The notes beneath the pieces were generated by a model. That model saw only the letters and a list, made by a program, of their open reading frames with translations, did no database searches and was not told the origin of the DNA. Of a stretch of 64,000 bases of DNA, positions 46,567-57,279 are shown in pieces. The stretch spans positions 13,640,678 through 13,704,677 of the forward strand of contig NC_065419.1 in the NCBI RefSeq assembly GCF_024362695.1. The letters run 5' to 3'. The stretch is from Pectinophora gossypiella (lineage: Eukaryota > Arthropoda > Insecta > Lepidoptera > Gelechiidae). A program made the position numbers and the translations under genes. The first letter of the stretch is position 1; each line of letters begins with the position of its first letter.

Positions 46567-46950
46567 TGAATCATACCTCAAAGTATTCGTTACGCTGTCA
46601 CTAACATCCATACGTACTCGTACGCTTGCCTGTACGTACTTGCACAGGATCGTAACGAATACTGAGGGGGATGATTGAGGTCATGATCCTGAGTTAATAT
46701 ATCAAGTGGAATTTTCCGTCACAAAAGTATAGAATTGAAAATAATTTAAAAAACAAAAAATATAATTAATTTTGCGACGGAAAATTACAATTAATATTAA
46801 CTCAGAATCGATGCTCATGATTGTTTTTTTTAATTATTTTCAATTCTATACTTTTGTGACGGAATATTCCACTTGATATATTAACTCAGGATCGTGATCT
46901 CAATCATCCCCCTCAGTATTCGTTACGATCGTGTTACTAACACCCTGTAT
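46567..46950. mobile_element. MITE M6, tandem double copy
   Basis: Left half with CGTTACGCTGTCACTAAC, central hairpins with AAGTGGAATTTTCCGTC and GACGGAATATTCCACTTG, right end GTGTTACTAACACCCTGTA. Confidence 0.8.
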
Positions 46951-47106
46951 TTATCACTTCGAAAAATCACACCGTCGCTGATGTCGCTAAGTGACGTATC
47001 AGAAATTTTTGACGAATCAGATTTGCACCTTTTACTGTTTTCAATAAAACACAAATCATTTTAGCAATACATTGCAGATACGTCAGTTTGCAAAGCACCC
47101 ACGATA

Positions 47107-47186
47107 CGTACCCCCACCAGGGTTGATGAGGTTGGCACTCCAACCTACCAACGAGTACCAACCTCATCAACCCACACGATAGAAGG
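47107..47186. repeat. S1 tail fragment in inverted duplication
   Basis: GGGTTGATGAGGTTGGCACT is mirrored by GTACCAACCTCATCAACCC about 25 bases later. Confidence 0.65.
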
Positions 47187-47457
47187 AGTACCCCCGACCT
47201 TATTACATTACCCCATCATAAATCGCGGCTCCATAATTACAATGTAAAACAACCAGAGGACACATTATCGTAACATTTAATTACAAACGATAATTACATT
47301 GTCAAGTTGAACACACTGATACTGTGTTCATGTCACGCGGAAAATGAGGGGGGAGGGATAGGTAACTACTGGTTATTGTATAAATACAATACAATAATAG
47401 GCTTGTATATTGTGAAACAAAGTTTTGTTTGTTTTGCAAATTTCTTTATTCATAGAA

Positions 47458-47480
47458 TTTAATAATAATAATAATAATTA
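47458..47480 (+). repeat. (AAT)n microsatellite
   Basis: Short AAT tract followed by TAGCTTTATTTCAG, a common edge of LINE 3' ends. Confidence 0.7.
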
Positions 47481-47904
47481 GCTTTATTTCAGAAAAAAAT
47501 CCTGTAAAATACAACACACTTAAAATATAATAATAAAATTTACAAAAATAACAACACCTGACAATAATAACAATACTTAAATAACTATCATAGTATACAA
47601 TGACTACTACTTTTTCCCGACAGAGAGCAAAGTCCAGAATCGCATGATGTGAGAGTTAGTTGATGTGAATTAAGTTATACAAGTAGTTTAAATCTAGTGC
47701 TAGCCTAGAATAAACGGATAAATAACACTTATTTACATTATGTTTTTCAGATTGTAAACACCTTTATAACACATATCAACACTAAACATGCACTATTTTA
47801 TATCATAAAAATACTCGTTCCAAGTGCCAAGTTCTAAATCCTTAAAGTAAATCGATGCCCTTCTCTACCACATGGTACATATAGGTACTAACTGTGTCTC
47901 AGCT

Positions 47905-50150
47905 AGTGTTGGGTTCTTACCCGGAAAATTCCCGCGATTTGGGAAATTTCCCAATTCTGAGGGAAAAAAACCCGAAAAATTCCCATTTCAAGGGAAAATA
48001 TTTTTTATCCCATATATTTGTATTAAAAGTAAGGATTTCCAACAAAGACCGTTTAAATATATGCCTACTTATGCCCAATTTATCTTCTGTCGTAGTGTCG
48101 TATGAACTCTTAAAAAACTTAAAAGAGATCATCGGATTTCCGCCCAGAAGTCAAAGTGCCGGCCAAAAAATAATTTTGCTATATTCCGTTAGATCTTATC
48201 CATATGAGCATTTATTACTATGGCACCAAAGCTGTAGGGTCAATATCTTCGGTTTTATTCGATTTTAAAAAACTGTATTTTTCATACATTTTTGGTGAAA
48301 ATGTAAAGTGCCGGCCATGAAACAATATTTGTATATCCCGTTAGAACTTATCCATTTGACCATTTATTATTAGGGCACCAAACGTCTATGACCATTATTT
48401 TGACTTTTGTTGGACTTTACGTTATAGTTTCTGTGTGAAAAGTGCCGGTCAGCAAAAAACACATGTGAAAGCTATCGAGAAGATACCTGTAAACATTATT
48501 CACTATGACAAAAACGTGTATGACCATTAATTAGTTTGGCTTTTGTTGGATTTAAAAAAAACTTGAGTTTTGATTCATTTTGTATAAAAATAAAATATAA
48601 CAGGCGCGTTATTTAAAGGATCGTCAGAATGTTTATTACTATGGCATTAAACGACTATGACCAATATTTTGAACTTAATTCGATTTTCCAAAAATCAAAA
48701 AAAAGTTTTATCTAGTGATAATGGAACTATCTTGCTAAAGGCGTAATATGGTGGTCGTCTTTTGAAAAATAGGTTTGCGTTTGACCACTACCTTACCTGA
48801 TGGTGATACACGCTTAAGAAACTACTTTTTTTAAAGAAAAGTGTATACAAGGAATAAACAGTGGGGTGATAGAGGTACCTACTATGTTATCGGCCGAGTA
48901 GCACCAGGATATTATGATAGGCATACTTGCAAAGTACAACTACCCGACTCCTGTTTTCCCTAACAGATACTTCAGACGTCATGCCAATATACGAGTTTCG
49001 TCACTAGATGGCAAGCTTATCTTTGGAGGGTGGTAACCATTTACGGTCAAGGTGAATCAATACCATAATTCAACCTAAACTTAGGCCGTAACGTTGAGTC
49101 GAATGCAAAAACTACAGCCAACGTCATATCTAAAATCAGATAGTATTAATATAGAAGTTCACCTAACAGCACACAAAACAAAAACACAAAGTATTTATCT
49201 GACTAATAACTAGCCATTGGGAAAGCTCTACTTGTTGTCATTGTTAAAATGTATAAAAAAAAGTTTTTTTTAAAAGTCCAATAAAAGCCAAAGTCGTCAT
49301 TTGGTAGTATAGTAAAAATACGTCGTTCAAGTCGTTTACCAAAAGATTTGACTTATTTTGTTTCGCTGGCTGACATTTTCCCATTTGAACCAAAACGGAA
49401 AGAGAGACGAATAAAAACTCAAGATAACGGTCAAAAATGTTTTGCGCCAGATTATTAAATGTTCTAAAGGTCCTTTGTAATCCGCCGTACCGCATTTTTT
49501 ACCCAAAGCACTTTATTTTCATACAAAATAAATAAGAAACAAAATTTTTAAAATACACTAAAAGCCAAACTAATGGTCATACAAGTTTGGCGCTATAAAA
49601 AAAATGTTAACAGACATCTACTCGATACTCTCAACGTGATATTTTTGCTGGTCGGCATTTTTCATATTTAAACTAAAACGTTAATTCCAAAAATAATGTC
49701 AAAATAATGGTCATAGATGTTTGGTGTTATTAAAAAATATTGAGAAGCAACTATTAGACAGATTCGACGTATTTTTTTCGATGGCCGGCATTTTAACATA
49801 TTAACCAAAACTGAAAGTCCAAATAATGGTCATAGAAGTTTGGCGCCATACTAATAAATGTTCTAACGGTCCTTTGTAATACGCCTGTACTTATACCTTT
49901 TTTTCCCAACGGACATAATAATATTTATTTTTTACAAATGTATGAAAAGTCGAGATTTTTAAAATCCAATTAAAGCCAAACTAATGGTCATACACGTCTG
50001 GTGTCATAGTAAAAAATGTTCAGAACAATCTACTCGAAAGGTTTGATACATTTTTTTTCTCTGACCGGCACTATCAAATTTGGGCCGGCCAAAGTATGGA
50101 AAGCCGATGATCTCCTTTGTAATATATGTTGAATGGAATGTTCGATTTTA
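47905..50150 (+). mobile_element. Foldback element F, copy 2
   Basis: It runs from TGTTGGGTTCTTACCCGG and a GGGAAATTTCCC-type module, through repeat units with CTATGACCATTATTTTGAC (about 48385) and their inverted counterparts at about 49260-50010 (GTCAAAATAATGGTCATAG), to GAAAGCCGATGATCTCC and GAATGGAATGTTCGATTTTA. The words GCCGGCC or GCCGGTC mark each unit. It is longer than copy 1 by roughly 0.8 kb. A reverse transcriptase starts within 100 bp of its right edge. Confidence 0.7.
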
Positions 50151-50235
50151 TATAGGATGCTTTTGGCACGAGAGAATGTCATCATCGAGGAGCAACATGG
50201 TTTTGTGCAAGAAATTGGGAGGCACGAATACCTAC

Positions 50236-50990
50236 AGATATTATTTACTTGGACTATGAAAAAGCTTTTGATCGAGTTCCTGTCACACCATTGATTGCTA
50301 AATTAGAGCCCTTTGGAATCAGAGGCAATGTCGTGAAGTGGATTGAAGACTTCCTGTCAAATCGCACATTCTCTGTGCGCATCGGAGAATCATACTCTGT
50401 TCCCAGAAAAGTCCTCAGCGGTGTGCCGCAGGGATCGGTGTTAGGACCTATTTTATTCAGTAACTACCTTACATATCTTAAACATGGTATCATGTCTGAT
50501 ATATCACTCTTTGCAGATGACACGAAAATAACGGGGAATCCACTTATTAGCCATAATATAATCCAAGATGTTCTTGATAGAGTAATTGCTTGGACCCGAG
50601 ATTGGCTAATCACATTAAACGTAGACAAATGCACTGTGTTGCATGTTGGCAGTAACCACCCCACGTTGAGTTACACCACTGACTCAAAACCTCTCGAGCG
50701 TGTTAAAAAACAAAAGGACCTTGGCATAACGATAACACATAATCTAAAGTGGGACGAACACATTATTGGAATCACTAAGAAGGATAACTCCCTTTTATAC
50801 ATAATTAGAAAAGCTTTTTATCATATAGATACGGAATTGTTCCTTAGGCTTTACAAAACTTACTTACGTCAGACCGCTGTTAGAACATGGGTTTCAAATA
50901 TGGAGACTTTACTATCGGAAGGACATTGCACTACTAGAGAGAGTCCAAAGAAGAGCAACAAAGATGGTGACAGTACTGGCTAGCCGGAGT
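50236..50990 (+). pseudogene. Non-LTR (LINE) reverse transcriptase fragment
   Basis: The frame reads DIIYLDYEKAFDRVP, LSGVPQGSVLGPILF and DISLFADDTKITGNP. These are RT motifs with the FADD catalytic aspartates at about 50512-50520, then WLITLNVDKCTVLHVG and KDLGITITHNLKWDEHI. It fits the CR1/Jockey group. The N-terminal RT, endonuclease and ORF1 are missing. A one-base frame change near 50877 moves the downstream LEHGFQIW...LERVQRRATK block to another frame, so the 244-residue open frame ends in foreign residues. It directly follows foldback F. Confidence 0.85.
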
Positions 50991-50999
50991 GGACCTTAG

Positions 51000-51595
51000 C
51001 GGGGGCCGCAGGACTCTCACCTCTGGCTTGCCTTCATTGGCCAGCCAGAGTGGGGCGTTAGAGCTATACGCTCGCAGGGTGGAAGTGAAAGATGCATAAG
51101 TCGCGAGTTGGTAAGGCGGGTAAACCGCCTCGCAGAAAGCGGTGTACACCTCTTGACACCCTGAGATGCTCACAACCATGTTGCTGTCTTGCCGTCCAGT
51201 CGCGTCGGCTAGATAGGTGGCCCAACCAGTGAGTGACGAGTCACCGCCTGCCCAATGTATCTCTGTTATTAACATTGGTCGAGCAGGTGCAGTAGCCCCA
51301 GTATATAGGTTCACTAACCCCCAACCCAATAGCCCAGTTCCTTTTGTTCCCATAATCTGCAATAGTCCTACACGAACCAGGGATTGTCTTTGGGTGCACT
51401 CCCAAAGTGCATACAGGGATAATCGCCGGTTGGTGTCACAACACATTTTGAGTAAATTGTCTTAAGGGGCCTCTACGTGTTGGCTTCGGCCCCACGCACG
51501 CCTTCCAAAAGTCCGGGACTCCATGACAGACCCGACCAGAGACATGGAAACGACATACAAATAATAATAAGATTAAAAATAATTAAATAAAAAAT
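51000..51595. mobile_element. GC-rich putative retroelement tail
   Basis: A GC-rich block lies between the RT fragment and an A-rich stretch (AATAATAATAAGATTAAAAA). Both strands have open frames (+ 51217-51465, with APVYRFTNPQPNSPVPF; - 50934-51446). The segment CCTCTACGTGTTGGC then TTCGGCCCCACGC looks like a LINE 3' UTR. I do not recognise either frame. Confidence 0.4.
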
Positions 51596-51700
51596 ATTTT
51601 CCCATGATTCGGGAATTTTTCGGGTGTTTATTTTATTTTCCCATATTTTCCCGATATTTTTTCTTTCCCACCCAATTTTTTCTTTCCCTGCCCATCACTA
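51596..51700. repeat. TTTCCC/GGGAA-rich module related to the end of F
   Basis: TTTTCCCATGATTCGGGAA, TTTTCGGGTG and TTCCCGATATTTT resemble the module at 1405-1485 and 47920-48005. Confidence 0.5.
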
Positions 51701-52135
51701 GTCTCAGCCATTGAACCGACATCGGCAATCGCAGCGGTGGTCCACAACAATATTCGGTACATTGGTACAAACCCCGCGTAAGTTATTACGCCGTTATAAA
51801 GTGGCCACAAATCTGGCGATTAGCGAGAAAAACATCTTTCTTTTAAACCTGATATTGGCTGTAGTGTTTACATAAGTACATAAACACATCTTATTGTAAT
51901 ATACGTAGGCATAATTTAATATATAAATATTTATGTATTATGAAATACTTAAATCGATATAATCGATTCACATATATATTCTGTCGTCTCGGGCAATGCA
52001 CTACGCGGTGGCCGCAATTAAAAAGTAAACTGTACGGGTATGTACGGTGGTGGAGTGAAGACGTAGTGTGTGGCAACGAGGCGATATTTATTTATATATT
52101 ATATTGAGGCGAATACACTACAAAAGGCTACATTG

Positions 52136-52182
52136 ATACAATTCATCTAAAAAAGCAATATTGCTATTTGACATTTCGTGGC
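52136..52182 (+). mobile_element. MITE M12 fragment
   Basis: ACAATTCATCTAAAAAAGC and AATATTGCTATTTGACATTT. Confidence 0.65.
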
Positions 52183-52344
52183 TGACTTCACTAACTGACG
52201 TATCTGTATTTTTTGCTAAAGTAATTTGTGTCTTATGTACAGTTGCAAAAGGTGCAAATCAGTTTCGCCAAGAATTGCAGATACGTCAGTTTGCATCATT
52301 AGCGACGATTTGCTCAAATAAAGTTAACGTCAACAGATTGATGG

Positions 52345-52745
52345 CCGACCACTTTTTTTGTATTCCCCGAAGGACAAGGCAAAGGCCACTATGCCAATTC
52401 AGCCAAGTCTTATGTATTTTTTTCTTGATGATTATGTAATGAAATGAATCATCATTTCATCACCTATCAAGGTGATGACGATGAATAATGAAACCTAAGC
52501 CCCCACCTTCGGAGCAGACTCCTACTCCGAACCCCAAACAAATTAACTGGAAAGTCCGCATAAACTTTCGAGTTATGAAGTGGCTTCTTGGCACGAAGCG
52601 AAAATAGGTAAGAACACTTTGTTTATTAAATATTCCGATTTAATAACCACAAATTACCACTTCGAATCAATTATTTAGATTATTCAATGAAGAAAGCAAC
52701 TATGTCGTTCACGTTTCCGCCAAAAATTCCCACACCAACCCTTCT
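52345..52745. repeat. Dispersed repeat, inverse of about 8028-8350
   Basis: TTCCCCGAAGGACAAGGC, CAGCCAAGTCTTATGTATTT, GGTGATGACGATGAA, TTAGATTATTCAATGAAGAA and TTCACGTTTCCGCCAAAA mirror the other copy. Confidence 0.65.
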
Positions 52746-52798
52746 GACAAACAAGTTATTTCAACCAGCTTTTTGTAAGTAAACCATGGCCAGTATTC

Positions 52799-52825
52799 TA
52801 TCTATCTATCTATCTATCTATCAAT
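52799..52825 (+). repeat. (CTAT)n microsatellite
   Basis: About six CTAT units. Confidence 0.85.
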
Positions 52826-53183
52826 CTTAAAAAATAAAATTACAAAAGTCATGTTAAACATACTTTATGTAAAAGATCTAATAAATTAATGATAAAAATG
52901 GCTGTTAATATGTTTTTCAACTTATTAAATAAGTTTTTGTAATGAAGATGTGTTGCTTTTGTAGTTTTTGACATTTGTAGATTGTAAAAATATTTAAATA
53001 TACCTATAAAAACTTTATCTATGAATGAGTTTGCTGCGAGTTTAGAATGTTCCGAGCATTCCGACATCAAATGTAGAAACAAGCGGTAAAGAAAGAGGGT
53101 AGACAGATATGTTTGCCTTTAGAAAATTATTGATCTACCTACTCCACTCAAATTTCATCAGTCGTCCCGTGATCATGGCACTT

Positions 53184-53255
53184 GCAACAGCGTTGAAATA
53201 TCGAGAGCCTGATATCCCTGATCGACGCGGTAAGAACCCGATATTATGTGTTTTA
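53184..53255 (+). repeat. Dispersed repeat (same as 1497-1580)
   Basis: TTGCAACAGCGTTGAAATATC, GAGCCTGATATCCCTGATCG and ACGCGGTAAGAACCCG. Confidence 0.55.
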
Positions 53256-53969
53256 ATTATGATAATAACCGCGTAAACCTGAAACATTGTTTTAATTTTA
53301 ATTTTTAATATACTTTATTGCACTTAACAACTAGTTACATCACAAACAAGAAATGGACGTTTACAAGGGTGGACTTATCTCTAAGAGAGATCTCTTCCAG
53401 CCAACCCAGAGGTAGTATTAGAGTAACTGCGGAAGAATAAAAAGAGGTGCAATATATTAAATACATTATAATAATTATATCTACATATAAAACCGTTTAA
53501 AAAATATATATATATACACAAACATATGCCTAAGCCTCTATAAATATATACACATACAAAATATACGTACTATACCTACATACATACCTATTATATATAT
53601 AACAATATACTTAGACTACGAATACTCTATGGATAAAAAGTGCTATTTGACTCTCTTCTTAAAAATTAGGTAAGAGGAACTCTCCTGAACTACCCTCGGC
53701 AGCCTATTCCAGAGTATGTTTTATCTATGATAATTACGTAGAATAAAGTGATTATGACTTACCTGTTTCTTGTTCGCTTGTTTCATAGCCACAGTATCTG
53801 TCCCTGGAATTGTCACTTCGCACACGTATCGCTCCCTCGCTGCAATATTACATATTATACAACTATACCTACTGTATATCTACACGTGACTCTTACCGCC
53901 ATGTTACTTTTTACCCGACCACGGAAGATAGTTTTATCCCCGATAAAATGGGTAAAAATACAATCAATA

Positions 53970-54190
53970 ATACAGGGTGTTAGTGACATCGTAACGAAAT
54001 CTTTGAGGGATGATTCAGACCTCAGATGATTCTGAGTTGATATCCTATGTTATCCGTCGCAAAAGTAATAAATTGAAAATAATTAAAAAAAAAAAACAAA
54101 AATTTTCTAAAAGTCAGAATCATGACCGGTCTGGATCATTCCCCTCAGTATTCGTTATGGAGTTACTAAAACTCACACGTACTCGTTTGG
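53970..54190. mobile_element. MITE M6, single
   Basis: TACAGGGTGTTAGTGACATC to TCCCCTCAGTATTCGTTATG; the interior is partly lost. Confidence 0.78.
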
Positions 54191-54196
54191 CTATCT

Positions 54197-54492
54197 GTAT
54201 GTGCCGCAGATGGCATTAACTACTTGGCCGGACAAACAGGGAGCGCTGAGGGCTCTCACCCAGTACAAAATTTAAGACAACAGGCCTGAGGGTGCCAGTT
54301 GGGCGCGAACCTCGACTCAGGGCGTCGTCTGAGAGGAAGAATATTTGACAGATTTAATCGACCCTAGTGGGTCGATAGCGATAAGCGCTGAATGAGGGAA
54401 ATCGTCGACCACGCCGGGGCGGGGTTGGTGTCGGGGTTCTGAAGTCTTTGGTGTCGCTAGCTGATTGGTCTCTATGGCTAGAGTGAATAGGC
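54197..54492 (+). repeat. R5 repeat, 5'-truncated
   Basis: GCCGCAGATGGCATTAACTA to GCTAGCTGATTGGTCTC. Confidence 0.8.
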
Positions 54493-54499
54493 TCGCCCC

Positions 54500-56040
54500 T
54501 ATCTTGTATTTTCTACGAACGAAACAAACTAATATTAAATATTGTTATAATAGTTTAGGCGGAAAAACGACCGCAAGTATGTTAACACCTATAACAAAAC
54601 AAATTATCCTCAGTATTGACAATAACAGGGCAACACAAACGTGACTGCGAGATACAGTTGTGATCAACCTAGAGAAATAAAAATAAAAGCGGCCAAGAGC
54701 GAGTCGGATCGCACAATGAGGGATTTTCTTTTTATTTTTATTTTTATACTAGCTGCTGGGCAGATGGCGCTGAACTTACTAGGTTACTGCATGGAACGGA
54801 ACGTTATATTATTTGTGTTTTTCTTTTTGAAATCATAAAACGAAACGTACATTGATTATGTTTGAAATAAATAATGAAGAAATAAAACAGAATCTTATCA
54901 GAATGTCCCGAGAGATTCTTATTTTGAAGAAGAGAAGTCTCTGTCTCATTTATATATTTCCTAAATTGAATAAAGTCTTTTTCATCATTTGCATCTTGGC
55001 ATAATTGATAAGCAACAGTAAATGATAAGCGCCATCTAACGAGGTCTTGAGAACTATTTTTTTTTTAATTCTAAAAAAGAAAACCTCAGACTTTCAAGTC
55101 TTTAATTCCCGGTCAACCGCGCGTCGCCAGGTCTCTTTGGGCCGCCCCCTTTTGTTTCACGTAACATAGCTAGCGAGGAGTGGGTGTACTACACCTCTGC
55201 CTACTCATTCCGGGTTGAAGGCGTGATGCGACACAATTCCTTAAATAAAATAAAATATGGTAACAATAGTAATTTTAAAAAGATTCCGTTTTTGCTTTTC
55301 CTGGATCTTACCACACATCACTAATTTTTAAGAGCCACGCTCTTGTCGGTGTAGCATTCTCCATGCTACTTTTTAGGGAAAAATAGGGCAGTGGTTTCTA
55401 CAACCTACGGAACCCTAAAAAGAAAAGGAAGAGGGAGAAAGTTAAGACATCTGCGGTAGGTTCGTCGTCCTCGACCTTTCATTTCGGACCCCATTTTCAT
55501 AATATTTCCACTTATTTGACTTGACTATGAGATCACGTAGCTTTTTGTTTCACACGACGAAAGTAAACCTAGCTAACTTCGTCCACATACATACACATAA
55601 GTCATAAGATGGATATGATAAACCATTATAGTGACGGTTGAAATGAAATGAAATTTATTCTATAAGTACATGGTATTTAAGAATAAGAATAAAATAAATT
55701 TATTGCCAGTAACAATTTACATTTTTCTATAAGAACTAGGTAATTATGAATATTACGAATACGAGCAAAAGTAAATGGCTCAGCTTGTGCTGCGATGGAG
55801 CCATGCTATGGCGGCATCCAGCGCTGGTTTTCAGTCATATCCTCGTCCTGGGATATTGTGCGGAAGTAATTGTCAATGTATGTATTTGGGTTAGAAACAG
55901 CTGTTACATTTCATTGAGTACAAAAAGTTAAAACAATAACAAATAATAAAATATATTATGCTTTAAATTATACACTTGAAACTTATATTTGTACTCTAAA
56001 TATTCTTTTACGAAGTAAAAGCATCTATCTGCAAGCAAGA
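54500..56040. other. AT-rich sequence, no gene recognised
   Basis: Small repeat scraps only: AAGAGCCACGCTCTTGTCGG near 55330 (shared with 30725) and a LINE-tail-like AAATGAAATGAAATTTATTC near 55640. Confidence 0.4.
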
Positions 56041-56064
56041 GTTTAACTGCTACGCGAAACTTGC

Positions 56065-56285
56065 GGTGAAGGAAAACATCGTGAGGAAACCCACATTCCC
56101 GAGAAATGCATTTTCGGAGGTATGTGACCTAACCTGTATTGGGCTGATTTTCCCTTTGCGGGTTGGAAGGTCAGACTGGCAGTCGCTTCTGTAAAAAACC
56201 GGACATGTCAAATCTTCAGGTTAGGTAAGCTGACCCTGTGAAAACGGGATAATGCTAAGGGATGATGATGAACATACATGATGAT
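56065..56285 (+). mobile_element. SINE S2, head-truncated
   Basis: GCGGTGAAGGAAAACATCGT, CCTAACCTGTATTGGGCTG, GGATAATGCTAAGGGATGAT. Confidence 0.82.
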
Positions 56286-56334
56286 GATGAAAGTACCCGG
56301 TAATTTATTATCCCGGATTATATTTGAAAGAATT

Positions 56335-56675
56335 ACTTAATCGACATTAGCGGGCCGAGAGCGATAAGCAAAGTTGCTAAATTAAGAAAATCGTCGACCA
56401 AGCTGGCAGGGTCGCTATCGGAGTCCTGGGGGGTTAAAATGGCCACATCGAAGCAATTCATCTAAGAAACCAATATTGCAATTTGACATTTGCGCATATA
56501 AAAGTAAGTGCGCAGTGCAAACATCTGTCAAATAGCAATATTGCTTTCTTAGATGAATTGCTTCGATGTGGCCATTTTAACCTCCTTGAAGTGTTTGTTG
56601 TCGCGAGCTGATTGGATGCCATTAAAGCTAGAGTAAGCGGATCGTTAGGATCGCATATTACGTCCTTCGGAAGCC
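56335..56675 (+). repeat. R5 repeat split by MITE M12
   Basis: R5 sequence up to GCTATCGGAGTCCTG (56426) resumes with TGAAGTGTTTGTTGTCGCGA after the M12 insertion. Confidence 0.78.
56427..56588. mobile_element. MITE M12, complete
   Basis: GGGGGGTTAAAATGGCCAC, ATCGAAGCAATTCATCTAAG and CAATATTGCAATTTGACAT are mirrored by the right arm ending GATGTGGCCATTTTAACCTC. Confidence 0.85.
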
Positions 56676-57279
56676 CGTTGTTTTCAGTACTAACGCCTAC
56701 TTAACTATTAAGTAGATAAGTACCTTAGTAAGTATCTTCAAGTATTTTAAAAGTTCGCACAAAATCTTAATTCGCCGAAGTAAGCTCAAAACTAAAAGCG
56801 GAAGTCACACTTTTAAAAGTATTTGAGTTCACAAAAAGGTGTGACCAGTGAGCTTTATACAAAAAGATGGATACGTTGACGGATAATACTTTTTGTCTAT
56901 TCTAATCCTCGCCACTTTACCGCTGTACGTCAACAGTAAGCCATAGCGGAAGTTTTTGGAACTACGATCATTAATTCTCAAACTCAACTGTCTTGAAATT
57001 GTGAAGAACTTTGCCTATAGCCAATGAAATATATCAATTTGACAGGTATCAGAACAATACAGTTATCTGGGACCTCAGCCAAGTAGCAACCAATTACTAA
57101 AAACAACAGTGTAATTAAATAAAATGTATTTATATTTATATAATAGCCTTGACAATGGCCGCGATTCCTGCAGACACCTCCTAATTTTACATTAAGTTAT
57201 ACCTGTCATTTTCTTAACGGCCATAAAGGAGAGAGACGGATAATTGACAGCTGTTAATTTTAGGAAGATGACGTCACAT

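Noticed and set aside
47894..48268. 124-codon frame in the foldback element
   Set aside because: It is repeat sequence with no protein family resemblance; the inverted copy at 1128-1322 is open only in pieces.
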